The notes below the pieces were generated by a model, which was not told where the DNA came from, made no database searches, and worked only from the letters and a program-made list of their open reading frames with translations. Below, one piece after another: positions 24,701-33,453 of a stretch of DNA of 40,982 bases; position 1 is the first letter of the stretch; each line of letters starts with the position of its first letter. Position numbers and translations under genes: made by a program. Source of the DNA: an uncultured Prevotellaceae bacterium (GTDB lineage Bacteria > Bacteroidota > Bacteroidia > Bacteroidales > Bacteroidaceae); the NCBI GenBank assembly GCA_905202115.1, contig CAJKQZ010000002.1, forward strand, positions 1-40,982, in the 5' to 3' direction.

Positions 24701-26078
24701 TAAAGGGCTCGACATTGTCGACCGCTACGGAAACCACGCAAAAATGCAGGGACAGGTAAATCACAAAGCCCTTCACCATTTCAGTTACGACTTCAATATT
24801 GCTGCCAATAAGTTTTTAGCGTACGATTGTCCCAGAAGTTCCGAGTATTCTTTTTGGGGCACTGCATACGCAAACGGTAATATCCATATTTACGGATTTC
24901 CAGGACAATTTTATACCGAAGCCTCCGTACAACCGGCAGAGAACACTGTTTTCACATACAATGCGGCGCGTCCAGACGACCCAGAGCACACGCAGATGCT
25001 GACATACCGCAATGCAGATGCCAGGTACACGACAGACGATTCTAAGAAGCAGGATTTTAATACCGTAATAAAAAAAGAAGAAAAAGGAACTGACATTCGT
25101 TTGAATTTCACGTTCGACCTTACCCCTGCCTCTGAGATTCGGGTGATAATGAACGAAGAGGCGGGAAACGTTATTTCGATTCGCGGAACCGGCAACATTC
25201 ACGCTATGTATTACAACAAAGGCAGTTTCGAAATGTTCGGCAACTATGATATTCTTAGGGGTACATACAAAATGAATCTGCAGGATCTCATTCATAAGGA
25301 TTTCTATTTTAAAAGCGGCGGAAACATTACTTTCAACGGAGATCCCTTTGCCGGCGATCTTAATCTTCAGGCCGTGTATACAGTACCCTCCGTTTCGTTG
25401 AGCGACCTTATGGCCGACGGCAATCTGCGAGACAATTCGGTCAAGGTGGATTGCATAATGAACTTTTCTGGAAGTGTAGGACAACCGATTGTAAAATTCG
25501 ACCTCGACATACCGTCGGTAAGCTCTGACGAACAGCAAATGGTACGCTCGCTCATAGCTACGCCCGAGGATATGAACATGCAAATTGTCTATCTTCTCTC
25601 TTTTGGCAGATTCTATACCTACAATTACGCTTCGCAAACGGTATCGACATCGCAAAGTCAGTCGTCTTTGGCTATGAACTCGTTCTTGTCGAACACGCTT
25701 TCGTCAAATCTGAATTCGTTGCTTTCGAATGTTCTTGAAGAAAGCAAATGGACATTCGGTACCAATGTTGCTACGGGAAACGAGGGTTGGAACGATATGG
25801 ATGTGGAAGGACTTTTTACGGGGCATTTGCTTAATAACAGACTTATATTGAACGGAAACCTCGGCTATCGCGACCGAACGGCATACAATTCTAATTTTGT
25901 GGGCGATTTTTCAGTATTATATCTTCTCAACAAACGGGGAACCATACAGTTAAAGGCATATAGCGAGAGCAATGACCGATATTTTACCAAATCTACGCTG
26001 ACAACACAAGGCGGTGGTATTGTTTTCAAACGTAACTTCACGAAGCTGAAAGATCTTTTCAGAAGCAGCAAAAAATAA
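21705..26078 (+). CDS. tamB: TamB-family translocation/assembly module protein
   Basis: This very long protein (about 1457 residues from 21705) has an N-terminal membrane anchor, an extended beta-rich AsmA/TamB region and a C-terminal DUF490 domain. The latter includes repeated glycine-rich strands, IRVIMNEEAGNVISIRGTG, FNGDPFAGDLNLQAVY and a C-terminal FKRNFTKLKDLF. TamB-like proteins bridge inner and outer membranes and are linked to outer-membrane protein or phospholipid transport. The first conventional start is TTG at 21774, but the codons before it, open from 21657, encode a basic stretch and a membrane helix (KKIVYVFLAAFIGGYTALLL) that family members need. No ATG, GTG or TTG precedes it, so ATT at 21705 (or ATA 21690, ATC 21693) is suggested. 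The first 2.6 kb is markedly more A/T rich than the end. Confidence 0.85.
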   Translation: MKRLKKIVYVFLAAFIGGYTALLLLTEIPYLQKKLSNTTSKILSDKFGTDVTIEKIDLGLFNRVILHNVKVKDKKGEDLLNARRLSAKIKMRSIVKSPFTIRTLEFYNANINLYKENKNDEYNFKFILDSLSTKDGKSNSPLDLRIKSIIISKSAVEHNIRYAAMQKGFDVNHISIKDMDASIGIQITKGDNFNIRIRNLALKEKSGLNLQKSYILSDISKNKCNIPILQIETGKSKINAHSIELAFCDKNIQKGKGVIENTNINLCDLNPFFQKQQFPDRTYTLNSGFTINEGIVTSRDISINRGKEADISVYALYKNPKNFTVQIKKMNLSEKETTSLSQIFTKDTTLSKYIEKTGDLSLEALIKNNRGKLNVHGSLNTQVGSLKYSGKILENGSFEAFTSSDNILLGNLLSKQNLLGSVAFQAECKGTAKNKFVLNSAIRQIEINKYNYKNINLSLTSDKNLNSFILNANDPNAKLNLTGKVVSVAAKKQIIINSDIENISPYLIGLTSKYPDTKISLQANADLLASNIDDAIGNISIKNVDFIHPDSIFTLKEVNLEATPLNKGRRVAVNGDFGKAEISGVFNFNTLFPDLMNIIRPKASDNEKPHYTEQPKIKNSGKTSHLYNGNNFSFHANIGDLELLNQLLGVKVKVSGNNYLSGYIDSHKNNLLVEGRLPKLQWGEQSLSDLSLYCKGNDSILRSNIHFSKDLKSGKANVEVESRREERAINCNIIWKGGGEHNYSGNISQNITFPNDDASIINFNITPSHIIIEDTLWTIPPALLSYSKGSLQINDFNLKHGSKQLSLNGTVSKLKSDSLQLKLSGIRINDILDMVAFDDVEFGGIATGNVNVSDVFGTPAVNAALNVENFEFNNAPMGNMNLIGMWNNEMKQIDLKAFIEESQGTTDITGFVNTGQNTIDLRFDANNTNAMFLNKFMPDAVQFEQGRTTGKLRLHGKLNAMNLEGTQVISNIIADIEPLCTRYVIDGDTINFRTDVIEFKGLDIVDRYGNHAKMQGQVNHKALHHFSYDFNIAANKFLAYDCPRSSEYSFWGTAYANGNIHIYGFPGQFYTEASVQPAENTVFTYNAARPDDPEHTQMLTYRNADARYTTDDSKKQDFNTVIKKEEKGTDIRLNFTFDLTPASEIRVIMNEEAGNVISIRGTGNIHAMYYNKGSFEMFGNYDILRGTYKMNLQDLIHKDFYFKSGGNITFNGDPFAGDLNLQAVYTVPSVSLSDLMADGNLRDNSVKVDCIMNFSGSVGQPIVKFDLDIPSVSSDEQQMVRSLIATPEDMNMQIVYLLSFGRFYTYNYASQTVSTSQSQSSLAMNSFLSNTLSSNLNSLLSNVLEESKWTFGTNVATGNEGWNDMDVEGLFTGHLLNNRLILNGNLGYRDRTAYNSNFVGDFSVLYLLNKRGTIQLKAYSESNDRYFTKSTLTTQGGGIVFKRNFTKLKDLFRSSKK

Positions 26079-26161
26079 ATTACTATCAAGGAATATAGGC
26101 TCTACAAAAAATCAACAGGGAATAAGTTTATTTCGAAACCACCTCGCAGAAAAACATTTTA

Positions 26162-26350
26162 TTTTTTTACACGGTAAAAAAGTTCCCGCAGATAAATGAA
26201 AATACAAGGGAGATAATTCAAAATATGTCTGAGATATTTTAAAATATCTCAGACATATTTTTTGCTACATATACACGTGCTGATTTTCAATTGCTTGGCC
26301 GGTGACCGTTTTTGTCTGCAAACTCCTCTGGCGAAGCACCGCCCATTTTA
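26162..26350 (+). repeat. Family B palindromic repeat, copy B3
   Basis: A perfect 42-base palindrome lies at 26220-26261. The left flank has GTTCCCGCAG and two spaced AGATAA units (one reading AGATAAATGAAAATA). The right flank has TTTGCTACATATACACGTG, GATTTTCAATTGCTTGG and ACCGTTTTTGTCTGC, then a weaker conserved stretch to about 26350. It lies between convergent tamB and riboflavin synthase. Confidence 0.9.
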
Positions 26351-26458
26351 CAGGAAACAGCATCTTTTTCGACTAAAGTATTCAATGGTGAAAATCGGAG
26401 TCTAACTAAAATTTTTGCCCGCAGGTTTTCTGCATTCTCAATATTTGTCTTTTCCGAT

Positions 26459-27058
26459 TCAGAGTTTAAGCATTCGGGCTATATACTTGCCTAAAATGTC
26501 AAACTCTATATTTACTCGCGTGCCTACCTTTATGGCGTGAAAATTGGTGTTTTCGTAAGTGTAAGGAATAATGGATACACGAAATGAATCGTCTGTCGTA
26601 TCGAAAGCCGTAAGGCTTACTCCGTTAACGGTAACAGAACCTTTGTCGACCGTTATGTATCCCCGTTTGGCAGCTTCAGGGTCCTTTTTGTAGCGAAACG
26701 TATAAATCGTGCTCCCTTCGGCATCTTCTATTTCCATGCATTCGGCCGTTTCGTCCACATGTCCTTGCACGATGTGTCCGTCAAGCCGTCCGTTCATCAT
26801 CATAGACCTTTCCACGTTTACTTCATCGCCTATTTTTACGTCGCCAAGATTTGTACGAAGCATTGTTTCCTTCATTGCAGTAACGGTATATTCGTTTCCG
26901 TTGATTGCCACCACTGTAAGACACACACCGTTATGTGCAACGCTTTGGTCTATCTTAAGCTCGTCGGTAAAAGGGCATGTAAAAGTAAAGTCGTAATTCT
27001 CTTTCTCTTTAACTACAGCGACAAGTCGTGCCATAGATTCTACTATTCCGGAAAACAT
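26459..27058 (-). CDS. ribE: Riboflavin synthase, alpha subunit
   Basis: This enzyme dismutates two 6,7-dimethyl-8-ribityllumazine molecules into riboflavin and a pyrimidine by-product. The 199-residue protein shows the two lumazine-binding repeats: N-terminal MFSGIVE with NGVCLTVVAI, and GHIVQGHVDET with GSVTVNGVSLTAFD, ending SIIPYTYENTNF. The other riboflavin genes are not in the window. I looked for an FMN riboswitch in the 5' region and saw none. Divergent from the efflux operon. Confidence 0.93.
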   Translation of the reverse strand: MFSGIVESMARLVAVVKEKENYDFTFTCPFTDELKIDQSVAHNGVCLTVVAINGNEYTVTAMKETMLRTNLGDVKIGDEVNVERSMMMNGRLDGHIVQGHVDETAECMEIEDAEGSTIYTFRYKKDPEAAKRGYITVDKGSVTVNGVSLTAFDTTDDSFRVSIIPYTYENTNFHAIKVGTRVNIEFDILGKYIARMLKL

Positions 27059-27096
27059 GTTTTCGATTTTTAATTATTAAACGATTTGAAACGAAA

Positions 27097-27104
27097 CAAA
27101 AATA
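27097..27104 (-). promoter_or_regulatory. Probable -7 box for riboflavin synthase
   Basis: TATTTTTG on the minus strand fits TAnnTTTG and lies 38 bases before the ATG. A clear TTG at the -33 position is missing. Confidence 0.4.
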
Positions 27105-27165
27105 ATGATTTTAGTAGATGAAAAAGTTACGTTCGTCGATTTTTAGCAAAAAACAAAGTTCTTCA

Positions 27166-27198
27166 TTTGCATATTGCTACTCCAAAATTATATTTTTG
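27166..27198 (+). promoter_or_regulatory. Promoter of the tolC-macA-ABC efflux operon
   Basis: TTTG (27166-27169), a 21-base spacer and TATTTTTG (27191-27198) form a good Bacteroidota promoter. The ATG follows 33 bases later at 27232. Confidence 0.65.
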
Positions 27199-27231
27199 CG
27201 AGCAGAATAATTATCAAATATCATATCAACA

Positions 27232-28584
27232 ATGAAAAAGACGGCGCTGATATTAACGTTTGCCATAACCGCTCTGACGGTAGTTGACACTAACGCACAG
27301 GAAGTAAAAAAATGGAGTCTGTATGATTGCATTGATTACGCTTTGAAAAACAATATCCAGCTACAGAAAAACAAAATAAGCGAAGATGTGGCTGAAACAG
27401 AATTGAAGCAGGCCAAAGCAGCTCTTCTTCCCGGAGTGACTGGAAACATGACACAAAGTCTGAACTACCGCCCATTTCAAAAGAGCGCGAACAACTTCGT
27501 AAACGGTTCCATGACTTCAAGTACAAGCAATAAGACGACACAAAGCGGAAATTACGGAATCAACGCAAGTTGGACGGTATGGAATGGCGGAATCAACACC
27601 AATACGGTAAAAAGCAAGCAGAAAGGTGTAGAAATAGCCCGTCTCGCAAGTTTGGAACAGGCAAACACCATTCAGGAACAAATCACACAACTTTATATTC
27701 AGATATTATATTCGGTCGATGCCGTGAATGTAGACAAAGAAATATTGAAAAAAGATTCTCTTGCCTATACGCGCGGTTTGGAAATGCTTAATGTCGGCAA
27801 AATGAGCCGTAGCGATGTCAAATTGTTGGAAGCTGCTGTGAACGAATCGCGTTACACCGTGGTAAATGCCCAGACACAAGTAAATAACTATAAACTCCAG
27901 CTAAAACAGCTGCTTGAGCTTCAACCCGGAGAAGATATGGAAATTTCTCCTCTCAACTCTACCGGCGATGTAATAGCTTTGCCCGTTCCCGACAAGATGT
28001 CCGTGTACTACGAGGCGCTGTCGTCGCGGCCGGAAATTCTGAGCAGCAAATACAACATCGAAGCCTCGGAACTTCAACTCAAGATAGCTAAAGCCGGATA
28101 TATGCCTCAGATAAGTCTTACCGGCGGAATAGGCGACAATCATATGACCGGAACAAACGAGAATTTCGGAAGTCAGATGAAATATAACCTTTCCGGAAGC
28201 GTAGGTCTGACTTTAAGCATTCCCATCCTGGACAACCGTCAGAACAAAAGTGCTGTAGAAAAAGCACAATACAACAGAGCTACAGCTTCTCTCGATTTGT
28301 CAGAAAAACAAAAAGAGCTCTACAGCACCATAGAAACCTATTGGCTTAATGCAACCAATAATCAGCAGCGATATATAGCAGCTAAAAGCAATGTTGACAG
28401 TCGCCGCGATAGCTACGACTTGATAAGCGAGCAATTCAGACTGGGATTGAAAAATATTGTAGAGCTAACGACAGGACGCAGTAGTTTGCTCCAGGCAATG
28501 CAAGATATGCTTGAAAGCAAATATACCGCATTGCTCAACATACAACTGCTCAAATTTTACTCTGGCGAAGAAATTAAATTATAA
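27232..28584 (+). CDS. TolC-family outer-membrane efflux channel
   Basis: This 450-residue exported protein has a signal peptide ending near DTNAQ and then WSLYDCIDYALKNNIQL, the usual opening of the outer-membrane efflux domain. Two similar alpha-helical halves follow, rich in heptad-like A/L/Q patterns; the second begins near GYMPQISLTGG, with a WLNATNNQQRYIAAKSNV helix later. Trimers of such proteins form the channel and periplasmic tunnel of tripartite pumps. The gene is first in a four-gene operon with a MacA-like adaptor, an ABC ATPase and a MacB-like permease. Confidence 0.92.
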   Translation: MKKTALILTFAITALTVVDTNAQEVKKWSLYDCIDYALKNNIQLQKNKISEDVAETELKQAKAALLPGVTGNMTQSLNYRPFQKSANNFVNGSMTSSTSNKTTQSGNYGINASWTVWNGGINTNTVKSKQKGVEIARLASLEQANTIQEQITQLYIQILYSVDAVNVDKEILKKDSLAYTRGLEMLNVGKMSRSDVKLLEAAVNESRYTVVNAQTQVNNYKLQLKQLLELQPGEDMEISPLNSTGDVIALPVPDKMSVYYEALSSRPEILSSKYNIEASELQLKIAKAGYMPQISLTGGIGDNHMTGTNENFGSQMKYNLSGSVGLTLSIPILDNRQNKSAVEKAQYNRATASLDLSEKQKELYSTIETYWLNATNNQQRYIAAKSNVDSRRDSYDLISEQFRLGLKNIVELTTGRSSLLQAMQDMLESKYTALLNIQLLKFYSGEEIKL

Positions 28585-28614
28585 ACATAAGAAATAACCA
28601 AAAATCATATCGAG

Positions 28615-29820
28615 ATGACTAAAAAGAAAAAGCTGATAATCGGTATAGCAGCGGTTGTTGTCATTGCAGCCGCAACAGCATTCGTCATTATGTCGAAAGA
28701 AGGACCGGCATTGACTATCACTTATGAAACGGCAAAGGTTGAACGCGCCACGATTGACAACAGCGTTACCGCAACAGGAACCATAGAACCGGTAAACAAG
28801 GTGGAGGTCGGCACGCAGGTAAGTGGAATTATAAGCAAAATCTATGTAGACTACAATAGCATAGTCAAGAAAGGGCAGATAATTGCCGAATTAGATAAAA
28901 TAAACCTCGAGAGTGAATTGGCAAGCGCGAAAGCAAATCTGGCAAGTGCCAAAAGTGAATTGGAATACCAGACGACCAATTACAATCGCATGAAAACTCT
29001 TCACGAAAAAGGATTGATAAGCGATGACGACTTCGACAATGCGAACTTAAGCTATAAGAAAGCAAAAGAAAGCTACAACGGACAGTTACAAACCGTACAG
29101 AAAGCGCAGACAAACCTCGGCTATGCAACAATCACCTCGCCTATCGACGGAGTTGTACTTTCAAAAGACGTGGAAGAAGGACAGACTGTGGCTGCAAGCT
29201 TCAGCACCCCTACTCTGTTCACCATAGCGCGCGACTTGACCGACATGCAGGTTATTGCAAATGTCGATGAAGCCGACATAGGAGAAGTACGCGAAGGCCA
29301 AAGGGTAACGTTTACGGTCGATGCCTATCCAAACGACACTTTCGAGGGAAAAGTGACACAAGTGCGTCAGCAAGGCGAGGAAGAAAGCAATGTAGTTACG
29401 TTTGAAGTGGTTATATCTGCTCCGAACGATGATTTGAAACTCAAACCGCAACTTACGGCAAATGTAAATATTTACACAGAAGAAATTAAGGATGTACTCA
29501 GCGTTCCCGCAAGGGCTTTGCGGTTTGAACCTTCCAAAGAAATGATAAATCCTGGTGAGAAAATAAAAGATTGTAACGGAACAAACAAGATTTGGGTAAA
29601 GGAAAACAATATTCTACAGGCATACTCTGTAAAAACAGGCATTACAAACGGTATACGCACTCAGATTTTAAGCGGTGTAAAAGAAGGAGCTACCGTCATA
29701 GTCAATGCAAAAGCAAAGAGTGATGAAGCAGAGGAAGAGGTTGCAGAACAAAGTGATTCCGAACGCAGTCCTTTCTCCCCTGGTCCTCCTAACCGTAACA
29801 GAAACAAGAACAAAAAATAA
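28615..29820 (+). CDS. MacA/HlyD-type periplasmic adaptor
   Basis: This 401-residue adaptor begins with a lysine-rich start and a single membrane helix (LIIGIAAVVVIAAATAFVI). Segments typical of the family follow in order: VTATGTIEPVNKVEVGTQVSG in two parts around the lipoyl-like domain, a helical hairpin at about 95-165 (ASAKANLASAKSEL, LQTVQKAQTNLG), ATITSPIDGVVLSKDVEEG, a beta-barrel domain, and a membrane-proximal domain. The last 25 residues are a charged, proline- and asparagine-rich tail that looks disordered. It probably links the TolC-like channel to the MacB-like permease. It starts 30 bases after the tolC gene. Confidence 0.92.
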   Translation: MTKKKKLIIGIAAVVVIAAATAFVIMSKEGPALTITYETAKVERATIDNSVTATGTIEPVNKVEVGTQVSGIISKIYVDYNSIVKKGQIIAELDKINLESELASAKANLASAKSELEYQTTNYNRMKTLHEKGLISDDDFDNANLSYKKAKESYNGQLQTVQKAQTNLGYATITSPIDGVVLSKDVEEGQTVAASFSTPTLFTIARDLTDMQVIANVDEADIGEVREGQRVTFTVDAYPNDTFEGKVTQVRQQGEEESNVVTFEVVISAPNDDLKLKPQLTANVNIYTEEIKDVLSVPARALRFEPSKEMINPGEKIKDCNGTNKIWVKENNILQAYSVKTGITNGIRTQILSGVKEGATVIVNAKAKSDEAEEEVAEQSDSERSPFSPGPPNRNRNKNKK

Positions 29821-29923
29821 ATTACTCTTCTATTCTTTGTTTGCCGCCGCCGTTTTTCATCTGGCTTTAGGCGAATATAATTCTTATAAAACAGAACATC
29901 AACGATAAAGTCCTAAAAAGCAA

Positions 29924-30682
29924 ATGGATTACTCTAATAAGAAAGTCGTTATAGAACTTCAGAACGTCAGAAGGGAGTTTATTGTAGGAAACGAAAAGGT
30001 TCATGCCTTACGCGGCGTGTCGTTCAAAATACACGAAGGTGAGTTTGTAACTATAATGGGTACATCCGGATCTGGCAAATCTACGTTGCTTAATCAGTTG
30101 GGATGTCTCGATACTCCTACAAGCGGTGAATATTTGCTCGACGGCGTTTCGGTGAGAAAAATGAGCCGTCGTGAACGTGCCGTGTTGCGCAACCGTAAAA
30201 TCGGATTCGTTTTCCAAAGTTACAATCTGCTGCCAAAAACCACAGCCGTTGAGAACGTTGAGCTGCCTTTGATGTATAATTCAAGCATAAGTGCAAAAGA
30301 GCGGCACGAGCGCTCTGTCGAAGCACTACGGACAGTAGGTCTGGGCGAACGTCTGTATCATAAATCAAACCAGATGTCGGGCGGTCAGATGCAACGCGTA
30401 GCCATTGCACGCGCTTTAGTGAACAATCCCGCCGTTTTGCTGGCAGACGAAGCGACTGGAAACCTTGACACACGCACATCTTTCGAGATTCTTGTGCTGT
30501 TCCAGGAACTTCATGCTCAAGGACGCACGATTATTTTCGTAACTCACAATCCGGAGATAGCGCAATACAGCAGCCGGAACATAACACTGAGGGACGGTCA
30601 GATCAAATCCGACACGATAAATGAGAACGTCCTGTCGGCAAAAGAGGCCCTGAGTAAAATACCCGTTCCTGTTGACGATTAA
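29924..30682 (+). CDS. ABC transporter ATP-binding protein (MacB/LolD type)
   Basis: This 252-residue ATPase has Walker A GTSGSGKST at 46-54, the Q-loop in FVFQSYNLLP near 97, the signature MSGGQMQRVAIARAL starting at 151, Walker B VLLADEATGNLD with E176, and the switch histidine H208. It belongs to the subfamily that drives MacB/LolCDE-type permeases (LNQLGCLDTPTSGEY is typical). It is a separate protein, not fused to the permease as in E. coli MacB. It follows the adaptor by 103 bases, where I see no extra gene, and precedes the permease by 11. Confidence 0.93.
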   Translation: MDYSNKKVVIELQNVRREFIVGNEKVHALRGVSFKIHEGEFVTIMGTSGSGKSTLLNQLGCLDTPTSGEYLLDGVSVRKMSRRERAVLRNRKIGFVFQSYNLLPKTTAVENVELPLMYNSSISAKERHERSVEALRTVGLGERLYHKSNQMSGGQMQRVAIARALVNNPAVLLADEATGNLDTRTSFEILVLFQELHAQGRTIIFVTHNPEIAQYSSRNITLRDGQIKSDTINENVLSAKEALSKIPVPVDD

Positions 30683-30693
30683 ACAACATTATT

Positions 30694-31929
30694 ATGAACA
30701 TTCAGAATTTATTTCAAATAGCATTCCGCGCCATTGCCGCAAACAAGCTGCGTTCATTCCTCACAATGCTCGGAATAATAATCGGTGTAGCTTCGGTAAT
30801 TACAATGCTTGCTATCGGACAGGGCTCAAAAAAGAGCATTCAGAAGCAGATTTCCGAAATGGGCTCCAATATGATTATGATACGGCCCGGTCAGGACAGA
30901 GGGCCTGGAGGAGCGCGCCAGGACGCAAGCGAAATGCAATCGCTCAAGCTGAAAGATTATCAGACGCTCGTCGACAATGCCAAATACCTTGCGGCAATAA
31001 GTCCGAGCGTAAACAGTTCGGGGCAGTTCATAAACGGAAACAACAATACCCCGTCAACATTATACGGCATAAGCAACGACTATCTCACCATACGCCAGCT
31101 TAAAATTGAAGAAGGAGAGGAATTTTCGGACGAAGACATAAAAACGAGCGCTAAAGTTTGCCTTATAGGAAAGACCGTTCAAGACAATTTGTTCACCAAC
31201 GGCGAAGATCCTGTGGGAAAGGTAATACGATTCAACACTATTCCGCTAAAAATAGTAGGAGTGCTTAAATCCAAAGGCTACAACTCGTTCGGTATGGACC
31301 AGGACGATGTTGTTTTGGCTCCCTATACTACGGTTATGAAACGTGTGCTTGCCGTAACCTATCTACAGGGAATAAACGCTTCGGCCATAACCGAAGATAT
31401 TACCGACAAGGCTATCGAAGACATAACGAACATTCTGCGTGAGAACCATAAGATTAAGCCGGATGAAAGCGGATATTACGAGGACAACTTCACAATCCGC
31501 AGCCAAAAGGAAATGTCGGAAATGATGAATTCCACATCCGATCTCATGACTACCCTACTCCTTGTCGTAGCCTGCATTTCATTGATAGTTGGAGGTATCG
31601 GAATTATGAACATCATGTATGTGTCAGTAACCGAACGCACTCGCGAAATAGGCCTTCGAATGTCGGTAGGAGCCCGCGGAATAGACATATTGAACCAGTT
31701 TCTTATAGAAGCCATATTGTTGAGCGTTACCGGTGGTGTTATCGGCATTATATTCGGTATAGGCGCTTCGATAGGAGTGAACATATTTGCGAAATGGCCT
31801 GTGTTCATACAACCGTGGAGCGTCTTCGTAAGTTTCCTCGTATGTACGGCAACGGGAATTTTCTTCGGCTGGTATCCCGCAAAAAAAGCGGCAAGTCTCG
31901 ATCCTATCGAAGCTATAAGATATGAATAA
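30694..31929 (+). CDS. MacB-like ABC permease (FtsX domain)
   Basis: This 411-residue membrane protein has one N-terminal helix with LRSFLTMLGIIIGVASVITML, a periplasmic MacB-PCD domain of about 220 residues, and three C-terminal helices starting LLLVVACISLIVGGIGIMNI. The ending YPAKKAASLDPIEAIRYE is characteristic of the MacB permease half. With the ATPase, adaptor and TolC-like channel it forms a MacAB-TolC-type mechanotransmission pump, usually for macrolides, toxins, peptides or lipid-linked products. The substrate is not predictable here. Repeat A4 lies just downstream. Confidence 0.93.
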   Translation: MNIQNLFQIAFRAIAANKLRSFLTMLGIIIGVASVITMLAIGQGSKKSIQKQISEMGSNMIMIRPGQDRGPGGARQDASEMQSLKLKDYQTLVDNAKYLAAISPSVNSSGQFINGNNNTPSTLYGISNDYLTIRQLKIEEGEEFSDEDIKTSAKVCLIGKTVQDNLFTNGEDPVGKVIRFNTIPLKIVGVLKSKGYNSFGMDQDDVVLAPYTTVMKRVLAVTYLQGINASAITEDITDKAIEDITNILRENHKIKPDESGYYEDNFTIRSQKEMSEMMNSTSDLMTTLLLVVACISLIVGGIGIMNIMYVSVTERTREIGLRMSVGARGIDILNQFLIEAILLSVTGGVIGIIFGIGASIGVNIFAKWPVFIQPWSVFVSFLVCTATGIFFGWYPAKKAASLDPIEAIRYE

Positions 31930-32059
31930 CTTTTTGTTAAAGACAACTACTTGTGCATACTTTAAATTCAAACGACATCTAATAATATAAAACACAAATC
32001 ACCTTTTTAAAACATGAAATATATAGATCATCCATACAGGGCGGAAACCGACGTTTCTT

Positions 32060-32285
32060 TGCCCACCTGACAAAATGTCATGCGGTTTTTTCCATGCCGG
32101 CAAAAAGCGTCAGGAAAATTATCTCAGACATATTTTAAAATATCTCAGAGATAATTCAAAATATGTCTGAGATAATTTTTTCTACACGCGGGAGAAGTTT
32201 TTCCTCGTGCTGGAGGGAAGTGCGGGAACCTGACAAAAATGTCATGTTCTGAAAAGTCCAGGACCGTTTCTCGTGTTACAGCTGC
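32060..32285 (-). repeat. Family A palindromic repeat, copy A4 (reverse orientation)
   Basis: Arms of 22-23 bases lie at 32115-32136 and 32158-32180 around the inner AATTATCTCTGAGAT unit (read on the minus strand). Outer hairpins are TGACAAAATGTCA at 32068-32080 and TGACAAAAATGTCA at 32231-32244; the GTAACAC motif, reversed, lies near 32274. It is the only family A copy inverted relative to the others in the window and the only one between co-directional genes. Confidence 0.92.
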
Positions 32286-32396
32286 TTAAACGCAGCGGGT
32301 ATATCTGCCGGAAAGCGTGTCGGCAACCGGTTATTATTTGTTATAAGCATTTATTCTTTTCAAGAAAAAAGTATACTTTAGCAACAATCGAATACA

Positions 32397-33449
32397 ATGA
32401 AGAAAATATCACCGTCCGGTATCGTTGAAATAACCATACACATATTAGCATGGTTATTTGTGTTTACGTCTCCGCTGTTCTTCAACCACGGTCAGGGAGG
32501 TATCGATATAGTGGCATATTTAAGGGGATCAGTATTCCCTATGATGCTGTTCATTATTTTCTACGCCAACTATTTTCTTTTCGTTCCCCGAATGTTCATG
32601 AAAGGTGAAAAGCGTGGATTCTTTATTGCTGAAATATTACTTATAGTTGCTGCAACGGTTTTCATGCAAGAAATTCAGAATTTTTTTCCTCATATAAACA
32701 AACACATACACAAGGATAATTTCTATATACCTCCACGCTGGCTATTTATAGTACGCGATATTGCGATAATGGCTCTCGCTGCCGGTTTCGGGTTTGCCAT
32801 TCGTTTGAGCAACCAGTGGCATAAAGCTGAAGCTGCACGCAAGGAAGCCGAACTCGGGCGGCGAGAAGCGGAACTTAAAAACCTGCGTAACCAAATCAAT
32901 CCCCATTTTCTACTAAACACACTCAACAATATTTATGCTTTGACGGCATTCAATGCGGAACGAGCACAATCCACCATTCAGGAACTATCTCGTCTGTTGC
33001 GTTATGTGCTATATGAAAGCCAAAGTGAGTTTACCACTCTTTCCAAAGAAACCGATTTCCTGAAATCTTACATTAATTTAATGCGAATACGTATACCACG
33101 GAATGTGGAGCTTTGTGTTGACTTGGACGAAGCTGCCGAAAGTCAGGAACAAATAGCCTCGCTGATTTTCATTTCCTTAGTAGAGAACGCTTTCAAGCAC
33201 GGAATAAGCCCTACGGAGAACAGTTTTATCAATATTTCGCTAAAAGTCAATACCGAAGACAGAATCATAGACTTTCTATGCTCCAACTCCAATTATCCCA
33301 AGAATAGTAGCGACCTTAGCGGCAACGGTGTGGGACTTAAAGGTGTAGATTCACGCTTGCAACTCATATATCAAGGCAAATACAGTTGGGAAAAGGGCGT
33401 TAATGAAGATAATACTGTCTACACTTCACATTTGATTATCAAAATATAA
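32397..33449 (+). CDS. LytS/YehU-type sensor histidine kinase
   Basis: This 350-residue membrane kinase has four probable helices (about 9-28, 46-66, 76-95, 118-137), then a coiled-coil linker (KAEAARKEAELGRREAELKN). The His_kinase domain motif NQINPHFLLNTLNNIYAL carries the phospho-acceptor H170. The HATPase domain has N264 in LVENAFKHG and the glycine-rich GNGVGLKGVDSRL. There is no separate extracellular sensor domain; the signal is probably sensed in or by the membrane. The regulator gene starts four bases after the stop, so the two act as a pair. Confidence 0.93.
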   Translation: MKKISPSGIVEITIHILAWLFVFTSPLFFNHGQGGIDIVAYLRGSVFPMMLFIIFYANYFLFVPRMFMKGEKRGFFIAEILLIVAATVFMQEIQNFFPHINKHIHKDNFYIPPRWLFIVRDIAIMALAAGFGFAIRLSNQWHKAEAARKEAELGRREAELKNLRNQINPHFLLNTLNNIYALTAFNAERAQSTIQELSRLLRYVLYESQSEFTTLSKETDFLKSYINLMRIRIPRNVELCVDLDEAAESQEQIASLIFISLVENAFKHGISPTENSFINISLKVNTEDRIIDFLCSNSNYPKNSSDLSGNGVGLKGVDSRLQLIYQGKYSWEKGVNEDNTVYTSHLIIKI

Positions 33450-33453
33450 AACT

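Noticed and set aside
24816..25655. Long antisense frame inside tamB
   Set aside because: The plus-strand TamB domain is convincing here and the antisense product resembles no fold.
27059..27231. FMN riboswitch upstream of riboflavin synthase
   Set aside because: The interval is short and A/T rich and lacks the conserved GC-rich stem motifs of the RFN element.
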